A stretch of DNA of 64,000 nt from Ruminococcaceae bacterium UBA6353 (GTDB lineage: Bacteria > Bacillota > Clostridia > Oscillospirales > Acutalibacteraceae): the NCBI GenBank assembly GCA_002437905.1, contig DJRT01000004.1, forward strand, positions 19,627-83,626, in the 5' to 3' direction. This document shows positions 26,687 to 35,538 of the stretch, in pieces. The notes below the pieces were generated by a model. The model worked only from the letters and a program-made list of their open reading frames with translations. It was not told the origin of the DNA and ran no database searches. Numbering within the stretch: position 1 is the first letter of the stretch; each line of letters starts with the position of its first letter. The position numbers and the translations under genes were made by a program.

Positions 26687-27577
26687 ATGAATGAGAGCTT
26701 TATCCTGAGCTGCTGCTCCACCGTCGACCTGCCGGCCGACCTGCTGGAGCAGCGCGGCATCCGCTACACCTGCTTCCACTATTTTCTTGATGGCGTTGAG
26801 TATCCCGATGACCTCGGAAAGTCCATGCCGCTGCCGGCATTTTACCAGGCAATGGTGGACGGCGCAGATACCCGCACCGCCCAGGTGAATGTGGAGGAAT
26901 ACCGCACCTATTTCACCGAGCTGCTGCAGCAGGGCAAGGATGTGCTGCATGTCACGCTGTCCAGCGGCATATCCGGCTCCTACAATTCGGCCTGTATCGC
27001 TGCTGAGCTGCTGCGTGAGCAGTTCCCGGAGCAGAAGCTGCTGGTTGTGGACTCGCTTGGCGCCTCCTCCGGCAGCGGCCTCATCATGATGACGCTGGCA
27101 GACATGCGCGACGAGGGTAAAAGCATCCAGGAGATCTATGACTGGATCATGCACAACCGGCTGCGCATGCACCACTGGTTTTGCTCGACCGACCTGACCT
27201 TCTATGTGAAGGGCGGCCGTGTGACCAAGGCGGCCGGCTGGTTCGGCACGGTGCTGCGCATCTGCCCGGTGCTGAACATGGATTACCTCGGACGGCTGAT
27301 TCCCCGCTTCAAGGTACGCGGCAAGCAGAACGCCCTGAGGGAGCTGGAGCACCAGATGGAGGAGCACGCCGAAAACGGCACCGACTATAATGGGCACTGC
27401 TGCATGAGCCATTCCAATTGCCGTGCCGATGCTGAGTTTGTCGCCGCCCTGGTGAAGAAGCACTTCCCGCATCTGCAGGGGGATGTGCAGATCTATGATA
27501 TCGGCACCACGATTGGCTCCCACTCCGGTCCCGGCACCGTGGCCCTCTATTTCTGGGGCGACGAGCGGAAAAACTGA
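26687..27577 (+). CDS. DegV-family fatty acid-binding protein
   Basis: A 296-residue two-domain DegV protein that binds a fatty acid; some homologues (FakB) present it to the fatty acid kinase FakA. Visible family motifs are the N-terminal CCSTVDLP strand, VTLSSGISGSYNSA (about 92-105), the GRVTKAAG block (about 183-190) and IGSHSGPGTVALYFWG at the C-terminus. No fakA is in the window. Start ATG 26687 with an AAAGGAA SD. A strong terminator follows. Confidence 0.92.
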   Translation: MNESFILSCCSTVDLPADLLEQRGIRYTCFHYFLDGVEYPDDLGKSMPLPAFYQAMVDGADTRTAQVNVEEYRTYFTELLQQGKDVLHVTLSSGISGSYNSACIAAELLREQFPEQKLLVVDSLGASSGSGLIMMTLADMRDEGKSIQEIYDWIMHNRLRMHHWFCSTDLTFYVKGGRVTKAAGWFGTVLRICPVLNMDYLGRLIPRFKVRGKQNALRELEHQMEEHAENGTDYNGHCCMSHSNCRADAEFVAALVKKHFPHLQGDVQIYDIGTTIGSHSGPGTVALYFWGDERKN

Positions 27578-27590
27578 ACGAAACGATGAA

Positions 27591-27625
27591 AGCCGCCGCA
27601 GGCTCAGCCTGCGGCGGCTTTTGTG
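27591..27625 (+). terminator. terminator after the DegV gene
   Basis: A 13-bp perfect GC-rich stem (27591-27603 with 27607-27619), loop TCA, followed by a short T run. Confidence 0.88.
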
Positions 27626-27677
27626 ATCATGCCCCAGGCTTGCGCCGGGTGGTATTGAAACAATTCGGAAAAAACGA

Positions 27678-28253
27678 TCAGAACGGCCAGTAGCCGAGTC
27701 CCTCCAGCAGGATCTTAATGGCGATCAGGACCAGGATCACGCCGCCGACAAATTCGGCCGGCTTCTGGAAACGGTCGCCGAACAGACCGCCAAGCTTCAC
27801 CGACACTGCGGAAATGACGAAGGTGATGCAACCGATCAGCAGTGCCGTGAGGGCCATCCCCCCCCAGGTCAGATCCAACAGCGAGAATGACACCCCCACT
27901 GCCAGCGCATCAATGCTGGTGGCGATAGCCAGCGGCAGCATTGCCGCAAAGCCGAACGATGCATTGGACTGCTCCTCCTCTGGGCCAAAGGTCTCCCGCA
28001 GCATATTGCCGCCGATCAGCGCCAGAAGAATAAAGGCGATCCAATGATCGTACCGGTCGATCAGATGCGCAAAGGTGCTGCCCAGCGCATAGCCGATAGA
28101 CGGCATCAGAGCCTGAAAAAGGCCAAAATAGGCGCCGGCCGTCAGACAATGGCGCAGCCTGACGCCACCGGTGGCCAGTCCCTTGCAGATCGACACCGCC
28201 GCCGCATCCATGGACAGACCGATCGCGATCAAGATCAGTTCCCAAATTCCCAT
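27678..28253 (-). CDS. mntP: manganese efflux pump MntP
   Basis: Exports excess Mn(II). The 191-residue protein has six hydrophobic helices and the family signature acidic residues in GLSMDAAAVSICKG (about 9-22) and ATSIDALAVGVSF (about 108-120), the two-fold repeated DA motif that forms the metal path. I chose ATG 28253 over 28286 to match family N-termini. I looked for the yybP-ykoY manganese riboswitch in the 140 bp upstream and did not find its conserved parts. A -10-like TATAAT is at 28336-28331. Confidence 0.92.
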   Translation of the reverse strand: MGIWELILIAIGLSMDAAAVSICKGLATGGVRLRHCLTAGAYFGLFQALMPSIGYALGSTFAHLIDRYDHWIAFILLALIGGNMLRETFGPEEEQSNASFGFAAMLPLAIATSIDALAVGVSFSLLDLTWGGMALTALLIGCITFVISAVSVKLGGLFGDRFQKPAEFVGGVILVLIAIKILLEGLGYWPF

Positions 28254-28395
28254 AACTGTAACCCCTTTTCCTATCCGGCCGCACACCGCCGCCGAAACTT
28301 CCGCAGAGCTTTTCTGTATTCTGTATCTTTATTATAGTTACACAGCCAGCCAGGCGGATATGCCGCCATACGGCGAACACTTTATCCCAAAGTGC

Positions 28396-28893
28396 TCACA
28401 CAGCTGCCTCCAGATGCTGGAAATGCAGCAGCTGTCCGCAGGCGATCAGTGCTGCCAGCCAAAGAAGCAGCACCACAGCGGCCAGCAGCGCCGCACGGTA
28501 TTGCCGGCGGCTGCCCTCCCGCGTACCGAAAGCCAGAACCAGAGTACGCACGGCAAAACACAGTGGCAGCGCCGTCCACAGGCAGGAAAGCAAATTGGCC
28601 GCCGTATCCGCACCGGCCGCGGCGGTATTATCCATCCCGCCGTAAAGCAAAAACAGGGTAAGCGCCGCCGCCAGCGTAACACCGCCGGCAGCGTCCGCAA
28701 ACACCGCATCAGCGCCCCGGCGCAGGAAGATCCCCACGCCGACCAGCAGCACCCCGGCCACGATCAGCCATCCAAGCGCCCGCAGGATGCCGCCGGCATC
28801 CGCCAGCGTGATGCCGGCCTGCAGCCACCAGGAAAAGGCGATCACCACAGCCGTGCAAGCGGCGTAGACCCATAGCTTGGTATTCTGCTTCAT
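28396..28893 (-). CDS. hypothetical membrane protein
   Basis: A 165-residue protein with five predicted membrane helices (about 8-24, 38-57, 68-84, 98-120 and 133-155) and short charged loops. I do not recognise a family. It starts 15 bp after the cysS stop and is therefore probably the last gene of the cysE-cysS transcript. The SD is weak. Confidence 0.6.
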   Translation of the reverse strand: MKQNTKLWVYAACTAVVIAFSWWLQAGITLADAGGILRALGWLIVAGVLLVGVGIFLRRGADAVFADAAGGVTLAAALTLFLLYGGMDNTAAAGADTAANLLSCLWTALPLCFAVRTLVLAFGTREGSRRQYRAALLAAVVLLLWLAALIACGQLLHFQHLEAAV

Positions 28894-28908
28894 TGCCGAT
28901 CACCATCC

Positions 28909-30306
28909 TCAGGCCCGGTGCCACTTGACGCCCTGCGGCGTATCCTCCAGCACAATATTGCGCGCCTTCAGCTCATCCCGGATGCGGTCCGCCTCTGCCC
29001 AGTTTTTCTGCTGGCGGGCAGCCGCACGGGCCGCGATCAGTTCCTCGATCTCCCGGTCATCCTCTCCGGCCGTCTGCCGCTCATAGCAAAATCCCAGCAC
29101 ATCCGTCAGCTCGTCAAAGAGCTGCTTGCCAGCCAGGATCGTCGCCTGTGTGGGCGTGCCATCCGCCAGCAGTCGGTTGATATCCTTTACCAGCTCGAAC
29201 AGGGCGGCGATGCCGTCGGCCGTGTTCAGATCATCGTCCATGGCCGCGATGAACTGTGCCCGGCGCGCCTCCACCTTCTGCACAAAGGCGGCGTCGGCCT
29301 CGCCGACCGGCGCACTCTTCAGAGCAAAATCCATCGCATTCCGGCAATTATACAGGCGATCCAGCGCGCCGATCCCCTGCTGAATGATCTCGGTATTGTA
29401 ATTGATCGGGCTGCGGTAGGAGGAGGAGATCAGGAAAAAGCGGATCGGCTCATACCCAAATTCCTTTGCCACATCCCGCACGGTGAAGAAATTGTTGAGG
29501 GATTTGGACATCTTCTTATTGTCCACATTGATGTAGCCATTGTGCATCCAGTAGTGGGCAAAGGGCACACCATTGCAGCACTCACTCTGGGCGATCTCGT
29601 TTTCGTGGTGCGGGAAGATCAGATCCTGTCCGCCGCCATGGATGTCGATGGTTTCGCCGAGATAGCGGCGCGCCATCGCCGAGCACTCGATGTGCCAGCC
29701 GGGGCGGCCGTCGCTCCACGGCGATGGCCAGCTCGGCTCACCGGGCTTGGCGGCCTTCCACAGGGCAAAGTCCAGCGGGTCCTCCTTCAATTCTTCCACG
29801 GCAATGCGGGCGCCGCTCTCCAGATCGTCCACCGCCTGGTGGGACAGCTTGCCGTACTCGGCAAAGCGCCGGGTGCGGAAATACACATCCCCGTTTTCGG
29901 CTGTGTAGGCATAGCCTTTTTCCAGCAGCGTGGCAATGATCTGCTGGATCATATCAATGTTCTCCGTCGCCTTGGGGTGGATCGTCGCCGGGCGCACACC
30001 AAGCCCCCTGGCATCCGTCCAGAATTCGGCAATATACTTTTCAGCGATCTCCTTATAGGTCACGCCCTCCTCATTCGCCTTGCGGATGATCTTATCGTCA
30101 ATATCCGTAAAATTCTGGACAAAGGTCACCGCGTAGCCGCGCCATTCCAGATAGCGGCGCAGCACATCAAAGATGCACAGCGGTCGTGCATTGCCGATGT
30201 GGATATAATTGTACACCGTTGGCCCGCAGGCATACAGGCGCACTTTTCCCGGCTCGATCGGTACAAACTCCTCTTTCTGTCTTGTCATGGTATTATAAAT
30301 CTGCAT
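28909..30306 (-). CDS. cysS: cysteinyl-tRNA synthetase
   Basis: Charges tRNA-Cys with cysteine. The 465-residue class Ia synthetase has the zinc-site Cys28 in YACGPTVYNYIHIGNARP, the HIGH-type motif HIGN (about 36-39), an ECSAM zinc-ligand region, and the KMSKS loop KMSKSLNNF (about 267-275). Length is normal. It is co-transcribed with cysE (22 bp gap) under a T-box that senses uncharged tRNA-Cys. Start 30306 follows AGGAGG. Confidence 0.96.
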   Translation of the reverse strand: MQIYNTMTRQKEEFVPIEPGKVRLYACGPTVYNYIHIGNARPLCIFDVLRRYLEWRGYAVTFVQNFTDIDDKIIRKANEEGVTYKEIAEKYIAEFWTDARGLGVRPATIHPKATENIDMIQQIIATLLEKGYAYTAENGDVYFRTRRFAEYGKLSHQAVDDLESGARIAVEELKEDPLDFALWKAAKPGEPSWPSPWSDGRPGWHIECSAMARRYLGETIDIHGGGQDLIFPHHENEIAQSECCNGVPFAHYWMHNGYINVDNKKMSKSLNNFFTVRDVAKEFGYEPIRFFLISSSYRSPINYNTEIIQQGIGALDRLYNCRNAMDFALKSAPVGEADAAFVQKVEARRAQFIAAMDDDLNTADGIAALFELVKDINRLLADGTPTQATILAGKQLFDELTDVLGFCYERQTAGEDDREIEELIAARAAARQQKNWAEADRIRDELKARNIVLEDTPQGVKWHRA

Positions 30307-30328
30307 AATGGCGTCCTCCTATATTCCG

Positions 30329-30955
30329 TTATTCGCCTTTTTCTTGTTCTTCCAGCTGCGCAATGCGCTCCTCCAGCCGGTGCAGCTCCTGTGCCACCGG
30401 GTCGGGGATATGGATCTGATCCAGCTCCTGTACCCGTTCGCCGTCCCGCCGCACCACCTTGGCCGGAATACCGACCGCCGTGCAATTATCCGGGATGTCC
30501 GACAGCACCACCGCGCCGGCCGCAATGCGCACATTATTGCCGATGTGGATGGGGCCGAGCACCTTGGCGCCCGCACCAACCATCACATTATTGCCCAGGG
30601 TGGGGTGGCGCTTGCCCTGGTCCTTACCGGTGCCGCCGAGGGTGACTCCCTGATACAGTGTGCAGTCATCCCCGATCACGGTAGTCTCCCCAATCACCAC
30701 ACCGGTGCCGTGGTCGATAAAAAAGCGGCGGCCGATCTGTGCAGCCGGATGGATCTCAATATTGGTGCGGCGCACACAGCGCTGGCTGACCCACCGCGCC
30801 AGCAGCGGGTGGCCGTGCCGGTAGAGCCAGTTTGCCCGGCGGTGGGACCGCATGGCCTTATAGCCATTGTATAACCACCACACTTCAAAAGCCGACTGTG
30901 CTGCCGGGTCACGGTCCCGGATGGTGGCGATATCTTCCCTCATCTGATCAAACAC
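30329..30955 (-). CDS. cysE: serine O-acetyltransferase
   Basis: Makes O-acetylserine from serine and acetyl-CoA, the committed step of cysteine synthesis; CysK (58525-59463) uses its product. The 208-residue protein has the left-handed beta-helix hexapeptide repeats (about 65-165), the catalytic His/Asp in FFIDHGTGVVIGE and the substrate loop TLGGTGKDQGKRHP. The start is GTG 30955, seven to eight bases after AGGGGGAG. The C-terminal tail (about 185-208) is a charged coiled-coil-like stretch. It is the first gene of the T-box operon. Confidence 0.94.
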   Translation of the reverse strand: MFDQMREDIATIRDRDPAAQSAFEVWWLYNGYKAMRSHRRANWLYRHGHPLLARWVSQRCVRRTNIEIHPAAQIGRRFFIDHGTGVVIGETTVIGDDCTLYQGVTLGGTGKDQGKRHPTLGNNVMVGAGAKVLGPIHIGNNVRIAAGAVVLSDIPDNCTAVGIPAKVVRRDGERVQELDQIHIPDPVAQELHRLEERIAQLEEQEKGE

Positions 30956-30980
30956 AGACCTACTCCCCCTCTGACAGAAT

Positions 30981-31243
30981 ATAAATCACCCCCGTTGCCC
31001 CATACAAGGCAACGGAGGTGAGCAAAGACCCACGGTTCCACTCCGTTATTCACTCTGTAGCCGCCATGCGACCGACCCGGTAACGGAGGACCCCGCCATC
31101 CGATACACGGCGCCGTGCGGCGCTTTCCCGGACAGAGCTGACGGGCGCACTTCGCCGGGGCGGCACCGGGGCTGCTTGCAGCCATCGGCCGCCCCTCTCT
31201 GCTGTGCCGCACACCGGGTACTTTTCCCGCTGAACGCTTTTAC
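30981..31243 (-). promoter_or_regulatory. T-box leader of cysE-cysS (tRNA-Cys sensing)
   Basis: On the minus strand the leader shows the T-box sequence AGTGGAACCGTGGG (31042-31029) inside an antiterminator whose arms are AACGGAG (31047-31041) and CTCCGTT (31017-31011). The competing terminator is a 13-bp hairpin, 31020-31008 with 30999-30987, using the same CTCCGTT arm. Upstream, AGAGAG at the stem I base and a TGC triplet in GAAGTGCGCC are consistent with a Cys specifier. The T-box and antiterminator are clear; the exact specifier position is inferred. Confidence 0.88.
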
Positions 31244-31249
31244 AGTACC

Positions 31250-31277
31250 ATTATAGCGATTTTTCCGGATTTGTCTA
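31250..31277 (-). promoter_or_regulatory. promoter of the T-box-cysE-cysS operon
   Basis: On the minus strand: -35 TAGACA (31277-31272), 16-bp spacer, -10 TATAAT (31255-31250). Confidence 0.75.
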
Positions 31278-31286
31278 CCACTTTTT

Positions 31287-31862
31287 TCACTTTTCCTGAA
31301 AATAGTGGCGGCAGCCCCACACATATTGTATGCCGGAGATCACCGTAAAGACCACGGCCACCCAGATCAGCCCACGGCCGATCAGCAGCAGCAGGTCACA
31401 CAGGGGCTGGTAGGTTGTACCCAGCAGGTCACAGACCTGCTGAGCCGCCAGCAGATACATGATCGCTGCCATCTGCATCACGGTTTTGATCTTTCCGGCC
31501 ATGCTGGCGGCAATGACGACCCCATCCTTGGCCGCCAGCAGGCGCACCGAGGTAACCATAAATTCACGGGTCAGGATCAGCATGACCGCCCAGCAGAGAT
31601 CCGCCCCGCCCAGCTGCGTCATGAAGCCGAGGAAGGCCGCCGTGGTCAGCATCTTGTCCGCCAGGGGATCCAGAAACTTGCCCAGATTGGTGATCAGGCC
31701 GCGGCTGCGGGCAATGCGGCCGTCAAACATATCCGTCAGCGATGCCGCGATAAACAGCAGCAGCGCCACCGCATGGTGAAACGGAAAAGGCCACAGCATC
31801 ACCAGCAGGAACACCGGCGCCAGCAGGCAGCGGGTAAAGGTCAGTTTATTCGGCAGGTTCAT
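31287..31862 (-). CDS. pgsA: CDP-diacylglycerol-glycerol-3-phosphate 3-phosphatidyltransferase
   Basis: Makes phosphatidylglycerol phosphate, the precursor of phosphatidylglycerol and cardiolipin. The 191-residue membrane protein has the CDP-alcohol phosphotransferase motif D-G-x2-A-R-x8-G-x3-D-x3-D, seen as FDGRIARS...GKFLDPLADK (about 47-70), and four to six hydrophobic helices. Its start overlaps the rimO stop as ATGA. Order recX-rimO-pgsA on one strand indicates a shared transcript. A longer frame to 32015 is an artefact inside rimO. Confidence 0.93.
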   Translation of the reverse strand: MNLPNKLTFTRCLLAPVFLLVMLWPFPFHHAVALLLFIAASLTDMFDGRIARSRGLITNLGKFLDPLADKMLTTAAFLGFMTQLGGADLCWAVMLILTREFMVTSVRLLAAKDGVVIAASMAGKIKTVMQMAAIMYLLAAQQVCDLLGTTYQPLCDLLLLIGRGLIWVAVVFTVISGIQYVWGCRHYFQEK

Positions 31863-33193
31863 TCTTCCACCATCTCCCCCATCAGATCCCAGTCCATCGT
31901 CTCGGTGATCTTCACCTGAATGATATCCCCCGGATGCACCCGGCCGGGCTTGCAGCTGAAGAAGACCTTGCCGTCGATGTCCGGTGCATCCGCCTCGCTG
32001 CGGCCAAACCAGCACTCCGCGTACTTATCAAAGCTTTCGACCAGCACCGCCAGCGTGCGGCCGATCTTTGCCTCATTCAACCGGTCAGATATCCGGGTCT
32101 GCTCCTCCATAACGATGTCCCGACGGCGCTCCTTCACCTCATCCGGCACCTGCTGCGGCATGGTGGCCGCCGCCGTGCCCTCCTCCGGAGAAAAGGCAAA
32201 GCACCCGAGGCGATCAAACTGTGCCTGCTTGATAAAGAGGCACAGCTCCTCGAAGTCCTCTTCCGTTTCGCCGGGGAAGCCGGTCATCACTGTGGTACGC
32301 AGCGTAATATCCGGCACCTTTTCGCGGATATGGCGGAGCAACGCTGTCAGTGTGGCGCGGTCACCCGGCCGGTGCATGGCCCGCAGCACCCGGCCGCTGG
32401 CATGCTGGATCGGCAAATCCATATACGGCAGGATTTTTTCCTCTGTGGCCATCAGCTCCAGCAGCTCATCCGTGATGTGCTCCGGATAGCAGTACAGCAG
32501 CCGGATCCAGCGCAGCCCATCCACGGTGCAAAGCTGCCGCAGCAGCTCCGGCAGGCGGCTTTCGCCGTACAGGTCGCGGCCGTAGACCGTCGTATCCTGC
32601 GCCACCAGCACCAGTTCCTTCGCCCCGCCGGCGGCCAGTGCCCGCGCCTCCTCCACCAGCGTCTCTATCCGCCGGCTGCGCAGGCCACCGCGGATCATCG
32701 GGATGGCGCAATAGGCACAGCGGTTATCGCAGCCATCCGCAATACGCAGATAGGCAAAAAAGTGCGGTGTGGTCAGCAGGCGGTCACCATCCATATCCCA
32801 GCAGCTTTTGGGCGGAAAGCGATAATCCTTGCCGCCGGCCGTAACCTGCTGCACAGCGGCCACAATATCGCCGTTTGCGCCAAGGCCGAGTACACCGTCG
32901 CATTCCGGCAGCTCCGTGACCAGCTCCTGCTGATAGCGCTCCGCCAGGCAGCCTGTCACGATGATTTTTTGGATCTGCCCCTCTTTTTTCAGCTGGGCAA
33001 ATTCCAGTATGTTCTCGATGGATTCCTTTTTGGCCTCCTCAATGAAGCCGCAGGTATTAACGATCACCACATCGGCCAGACCGCTCTCCGCAGTGATCTC
33101 GTAGCCGGCCTTTTCCAGGCGCGCCAGCATCAGCTCCGCGTCCATCTGGTTTTTCGGGCAGCCAAGGGAAACCATGCCCACTTTTATTGCCAT
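31859..33193 (-). CDS. rimO: ribosomal protein S12 methylthiotransferase RimO
   Basis: Radical SAM enzyme with two iron-sulfur clusters that methylthiolates Asp88/89 of ribosomal protein S12. The 444-residue protein has the UPF0004 domain with three Cys (SLGCPKN, NTCGF, VTGCLAERY), the radical SAM motif CDNRCAYC (about 154-161) and a C-terminal TRAM domain ending in VKITETMDWDLMGE. The pattern SLGCPKNQxDAE separates RimO from MiaB. It overlaps recX by ten bases and pgsA by four. Confidence 0.96.
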   Translation of the reverse strand: MAIKVGMVSLGCPKNQMDAELMLARLEKAGYEITAESGLADVVIVNTCGFIEEAKKESIENILEFAQLKKEGQIQKIIVTGCLAERYQQELVTELPECDGVLGLGANGDIVAAVQQVTAGGKDYRFPPKSCWDMDGDRLLTTPHFFAYLRIADGCDNRCAYCAIPMIRGGLRSRRIETLVEEARALAAGGAKELVLVAQDTTVYGRDLYGESRLPELLRQLCTVDGLRWIRLLYCYPEHITDELLELMATEEKILPYMDLPIQHASGRVLRAMHRPGDRATLTALLRHIREKVPDITLRTTVMTGFPGETEEDFEELCLFIKQAQFDRLGCFAFSPEEGTAAATMPQQVPDEVKERRRDIVMEEQTRISDRLNEAKIGRTLAVLVESFDKYAECWFGRSEADAPDIDGKVFFSCKPGRVHPGDIIQVKITETMDWDLMGEMVEE

Positions 33194-33849
33194 AGTTCTT
33201 CGTACTCCTCATCTTCTGTTCCCGTTTCTTCCCCTGCAGCCTGGTCAAAGGCCTCCATCGCCTGCCGGATAGCGGAGAAAGAAAAGCCGCGCCGCGCCAG
33301 CGATGCCATCACCCGCTGCCGTGCAGCACGGTCGGTACGGTCATGCAGTTTATTATAATATTTTTTTTGGAGTATTGCAAGTGCTTGTTGAAAATCATCG
33401 GTTTCCAATTCCTCGGCCGCGGCGGCAGCGGTTTCCCGGTCAATGCCGCGGCGCTGCAGCTCCTGCTGCACCCGCCGGCGGGGATACTGCTTATAGCGGC
33501 TCAGGCTGCGGGCGGCGCGGGCGGCGTACTGCACATCATCCAGCAGACCGACCTCCGCCAGCCGCGCCACCACCGCAGCAGCCACCGCCGGAGGGTATTC
33601 CGGGGTTAGCTTTCGTTCCAGCTCACGGCAGCCGTAGTCCCGCAGACCAAGCAGATACAGCGCCTTGTCCCGTGCGCGGTTGTACTGCGCCTGTTCCAGC
33701 AGACGATCCAGCTGCGCCTGGGTGATCTCCCCACCAACCCGGTACGGCGATTCGTCAAATGTGCGCACATCCACCTGCACCTCGCCGACTGTCTCAATCG
33801 TCAGGGCATACAAACTGCGTCGCAGGCGCTGCGCGGCTATGATCCGCAC
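33184..33849 (-). CDS. recX: regulatory protein RecX
   Basis: Modulates RecA filaments. The roughly 221-residue protein consists of repeated three-helix modules; ALYLLGLRDYGCRELERKL (about 70-88) and LLDDVQYAARAARSLSRYKQYPRRRVQQELQRRGI (split across about 105-140) are typical. The ATG at 33855 sits two bases from the SD AAGGAGG; the GTG at 33849 has eight-base spacing and is preferred. It lies near recA (34286-35446) on the same strand, separated by a small membrane-protein gene and a terminator. Confidence 0.86.
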   Translation of the reverse strand: MRIIAAQRLRRSLYALTIETVGEVQVDVRTFDESPYRVGGEITQAQLDRLLEQAQYNRARDKALYLLGLRDYGCRELERKLTPEYPPAVAAAVVARLAEVGLLDDVQYAARAARSLSRYKQYPRRRVQQELQRRGIDRETAAAAAEELETDDFQQALAILQKKYYNKLHDRTDRAARQRVMASLARRGFSFSAIRQAMEAFDQAAGEETGTEDEEYEELWQ

Positions 33850-33914
33850 GGTCATCCCCTCCTTCCGGTACCTGCTCAATCTTCATTTGCTCTCTGCGCG
33901 GCAGCCGCACAGAA

Positions 33915-33957
33915 AAAGGGGAACAATGCTGCCAAGCCGGCAGCGCCGTTCCCCTCT
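33915..33957. terminator. terminator between the small membrane gene and recX
   Basis: A two-part hairpin, AGGGGAAC/GTTCCCCT (33917-33924 with 33948-33955) plus an inner GCTGCC/GGCAGC stem, is followed on the minus strand by TTTTT. It probably ends the recA transcript before recX. Confidence 0.8.
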
Positions 33958-34031
33958 CTTTCGTTATTGCACCGTTCATTTCCCGGCGGCTGACCGCAGG
34001 CAGCCGCAAACACTTTCCGGAGGCGCTCCTT

Positions 34032-34253
34032 CTACCATCTGCGGGACTGGTCGCGCTTCTGCCGCTGTTTTTCCTGCTCCTGCTGATAAAACCAATCTTT
34101 TTCTTCCTTAGTAAGAGGTCTGGCGCCATCACCGTTCCAGAGGCTCCGGAAAATGGACGGCCACTGAAACCCAAACAGCCGCATAATCAACGCCAATAAA
34201 TCCCACGCCAAAAACAACAGAAGAACAACGATCCCCACAAAAAATGTCAACAT
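34032..34253 (-). CDS. small single-pass membrane protein, unknown function
   Basis: A 73-residue protein with one strong N-terminal hydrophobic helix (about 3-26) and a charged, Glu/Gln/Lys-rich cytoplasmic tail (about 45-73). I recognise no family. It lies 32 bp downstream of recA and before a terminator, so it is probably the end of the recA transcript. The SD is GAGGAAA with six-base spacing. Confidence 0.55.
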   Translation of the reverse strand: MLTFFVGIVVLLLFLAWDLLALIMRLFGFQWPSIFRSLWNGDGARPLTKEEKDWFYQQEQEKQRQKRDQSRRW

Positions 34254-34285
34254 CGCATTTTCCTCTTCATAAATGGCCGGTCAGA

Positions 34286-35446
34286 TCAGTCGTCCACCAC
34301 AATATCAATTTCCGCCTTGGCTGCGGCACTGGTCACCTGCGGCGCCTGCGCCAGCGGAATCTCCACCGGGGCGGGTGCAGCCGCCACCGCCGGGCGCAGA
34401 GAGGGCATCAGCTTATCAATATTCTCGCGCACCTGCTGCTCGATTTCGGCCGAAAGCGTGGGATTGCCCCGCAGCAGCTCCCGCACATTGTCCTTGCCCT
34501 GTGCAAGGCGTTCGCCTTTATAGGCGAACCAGGAGCCGGATTTCTCGATAATATCCAGCTTCACGGCCAGATCCAGCAGCTCACTGTCCTTTGAAATACC
34601 GATGCCGTACAGCACATCAAATTCGGCTGTTTTGAACGGCGGCGCCAGCTTGTTCTTGACCACCTTGACCCGCGTATGGGAGCCAATGGCATCCGCCCCG
34701 TTCTTCAGCGTTTCGGTGCGGCGCACATCCAGACGCACCGAGGCATAATACTTCAAGGCATTACCGCCGCTGGTCACCTCCGGGTTGCCGTACATCACGC
34801 CTACCTTCATCCGCAGCTGGTTGATGAACAGCGCCAGACAGTTGGACTTGGACACCACCGGTGCCAGCTTACGCATAGCCTGCGACATCAGGCGCGCCTG
34901 CAGGCCCACATGGGCATCGCCCATCTCACCCTCGATCTCGGCACGGGGAACCAGCGCAGCCACAGAGTCCAGCACCACAATATCCACCGCACCGGACCGC
35001 ACCAGCGCCTCCATGATCTCCAGCGCCTGCTCACCGGTATCCGGCTGGGAGACCAGCAGGGAGTCCACATCGACCCCCAGTGCGCGGGCATACACCGGAT
35101 CCAGCGCGTGTTCTACATCAATGTATGCGGCCTCACCGCCGCGCTTCTGCGTTTCGGCCACCACATGCAGCGCCAGGGTGGTCTTACCGGAAGCCTCCGG
35201 CCCATAGATCTCAATAATGCGTCCGCGCGGCAGGCCGCCGATGCCCAGTGCAGCATCCAGCGCCATCGAACCGGTGGGAATCGCATCCACCTGCATATTG
35301 AAATTTTCGCCAAGGCGCATAACCGAGCCTTTGCCGTACTGCTTTTCGATCTGTGCCAGCGCAGCATCCAGTGCCTTGCGGCGTTCACTGCGCTCATCTG
35401 CGGTCTTTTCTGCCGGTTTCTTCGCTTTTTCCGCCTTTGGTGCCAT
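34286..35446 (-). CDS. recA: recombinase RecA
   Basis: ATP-dependent strand-exchange protein and co-protease for LexA. The 386-residue protein has a lysine-rich N-terminal extension, Walker A GPEASGKTT (about 81-89), the L1/L2 DNA loops (EGEMGDAHVGLQARLMSQAMRK split across about 167-190, and NQLRMKVGVMYGNPE), and a long Ala/Pro-rich C-terminal tail (about 345-386) in place of the usual acidic end. I chose ATG 35446 with a GGGAGGT SD. A LexA-type SOS box lies just upstream of the promoter. Confidence 0.97.
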   Translation of the reverse strand: MAPKAEKAKKPAEKTADERSERRKALDAALAQIEKQYGKGSVMRLGENFNMQVDAIPTGSMALDAALGIGGLPRGRIIEIYGPEASGKTTLALHVVAETQKRGGEAAYIDVEHALDPVYARALGVDVDSLLVSQPDTGEQALEIMEALVRSGAVDIVVLDSVAALVPRAEIEGEMGDAHVGLQARLMSQAMRKLAPVVSKSNCLALFINQLRMKVGVMYGNPEVTSGGNALKYYASVRLDVRRTETLKNGADAIGSHTRVKVVKNKLAPPFKTAEFDVLYGIGISKDSELLDLAVKLDIIEKSGSWFAYKGERLAQGKDNVRELLRGNPTLSAEIEQQVRENIDKLMPSLRPAVAAAPAPVEIPLAQAPQVTSAAAKAEIDIVVDD

Positions 35447-35502
35447 CGTTTTTACCTCCCGTCGGCGCTCATGGAGCCGCCATATCACCTATCACTGTGG
35501 CC

Positions 35503-35530
35503 ATTATAGCACATTTTTTGCAAAAAGCAA
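35503..35530 (-). promoter_or_regulatory. recA promoter
   Basis: On the minus strand: -35 TTGCTT (35530-35525), 16-bp spacer, -10 TATAAT (35508-35503). Confidence 0.72.
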
Positions 35531-35538
35531 GCATTTTC

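Noticed and set aside
28254..28395. yybP-ykoY manganese riboswitch before mntP
   Set aside because: I could not find its conserved loops in the short upstream region.
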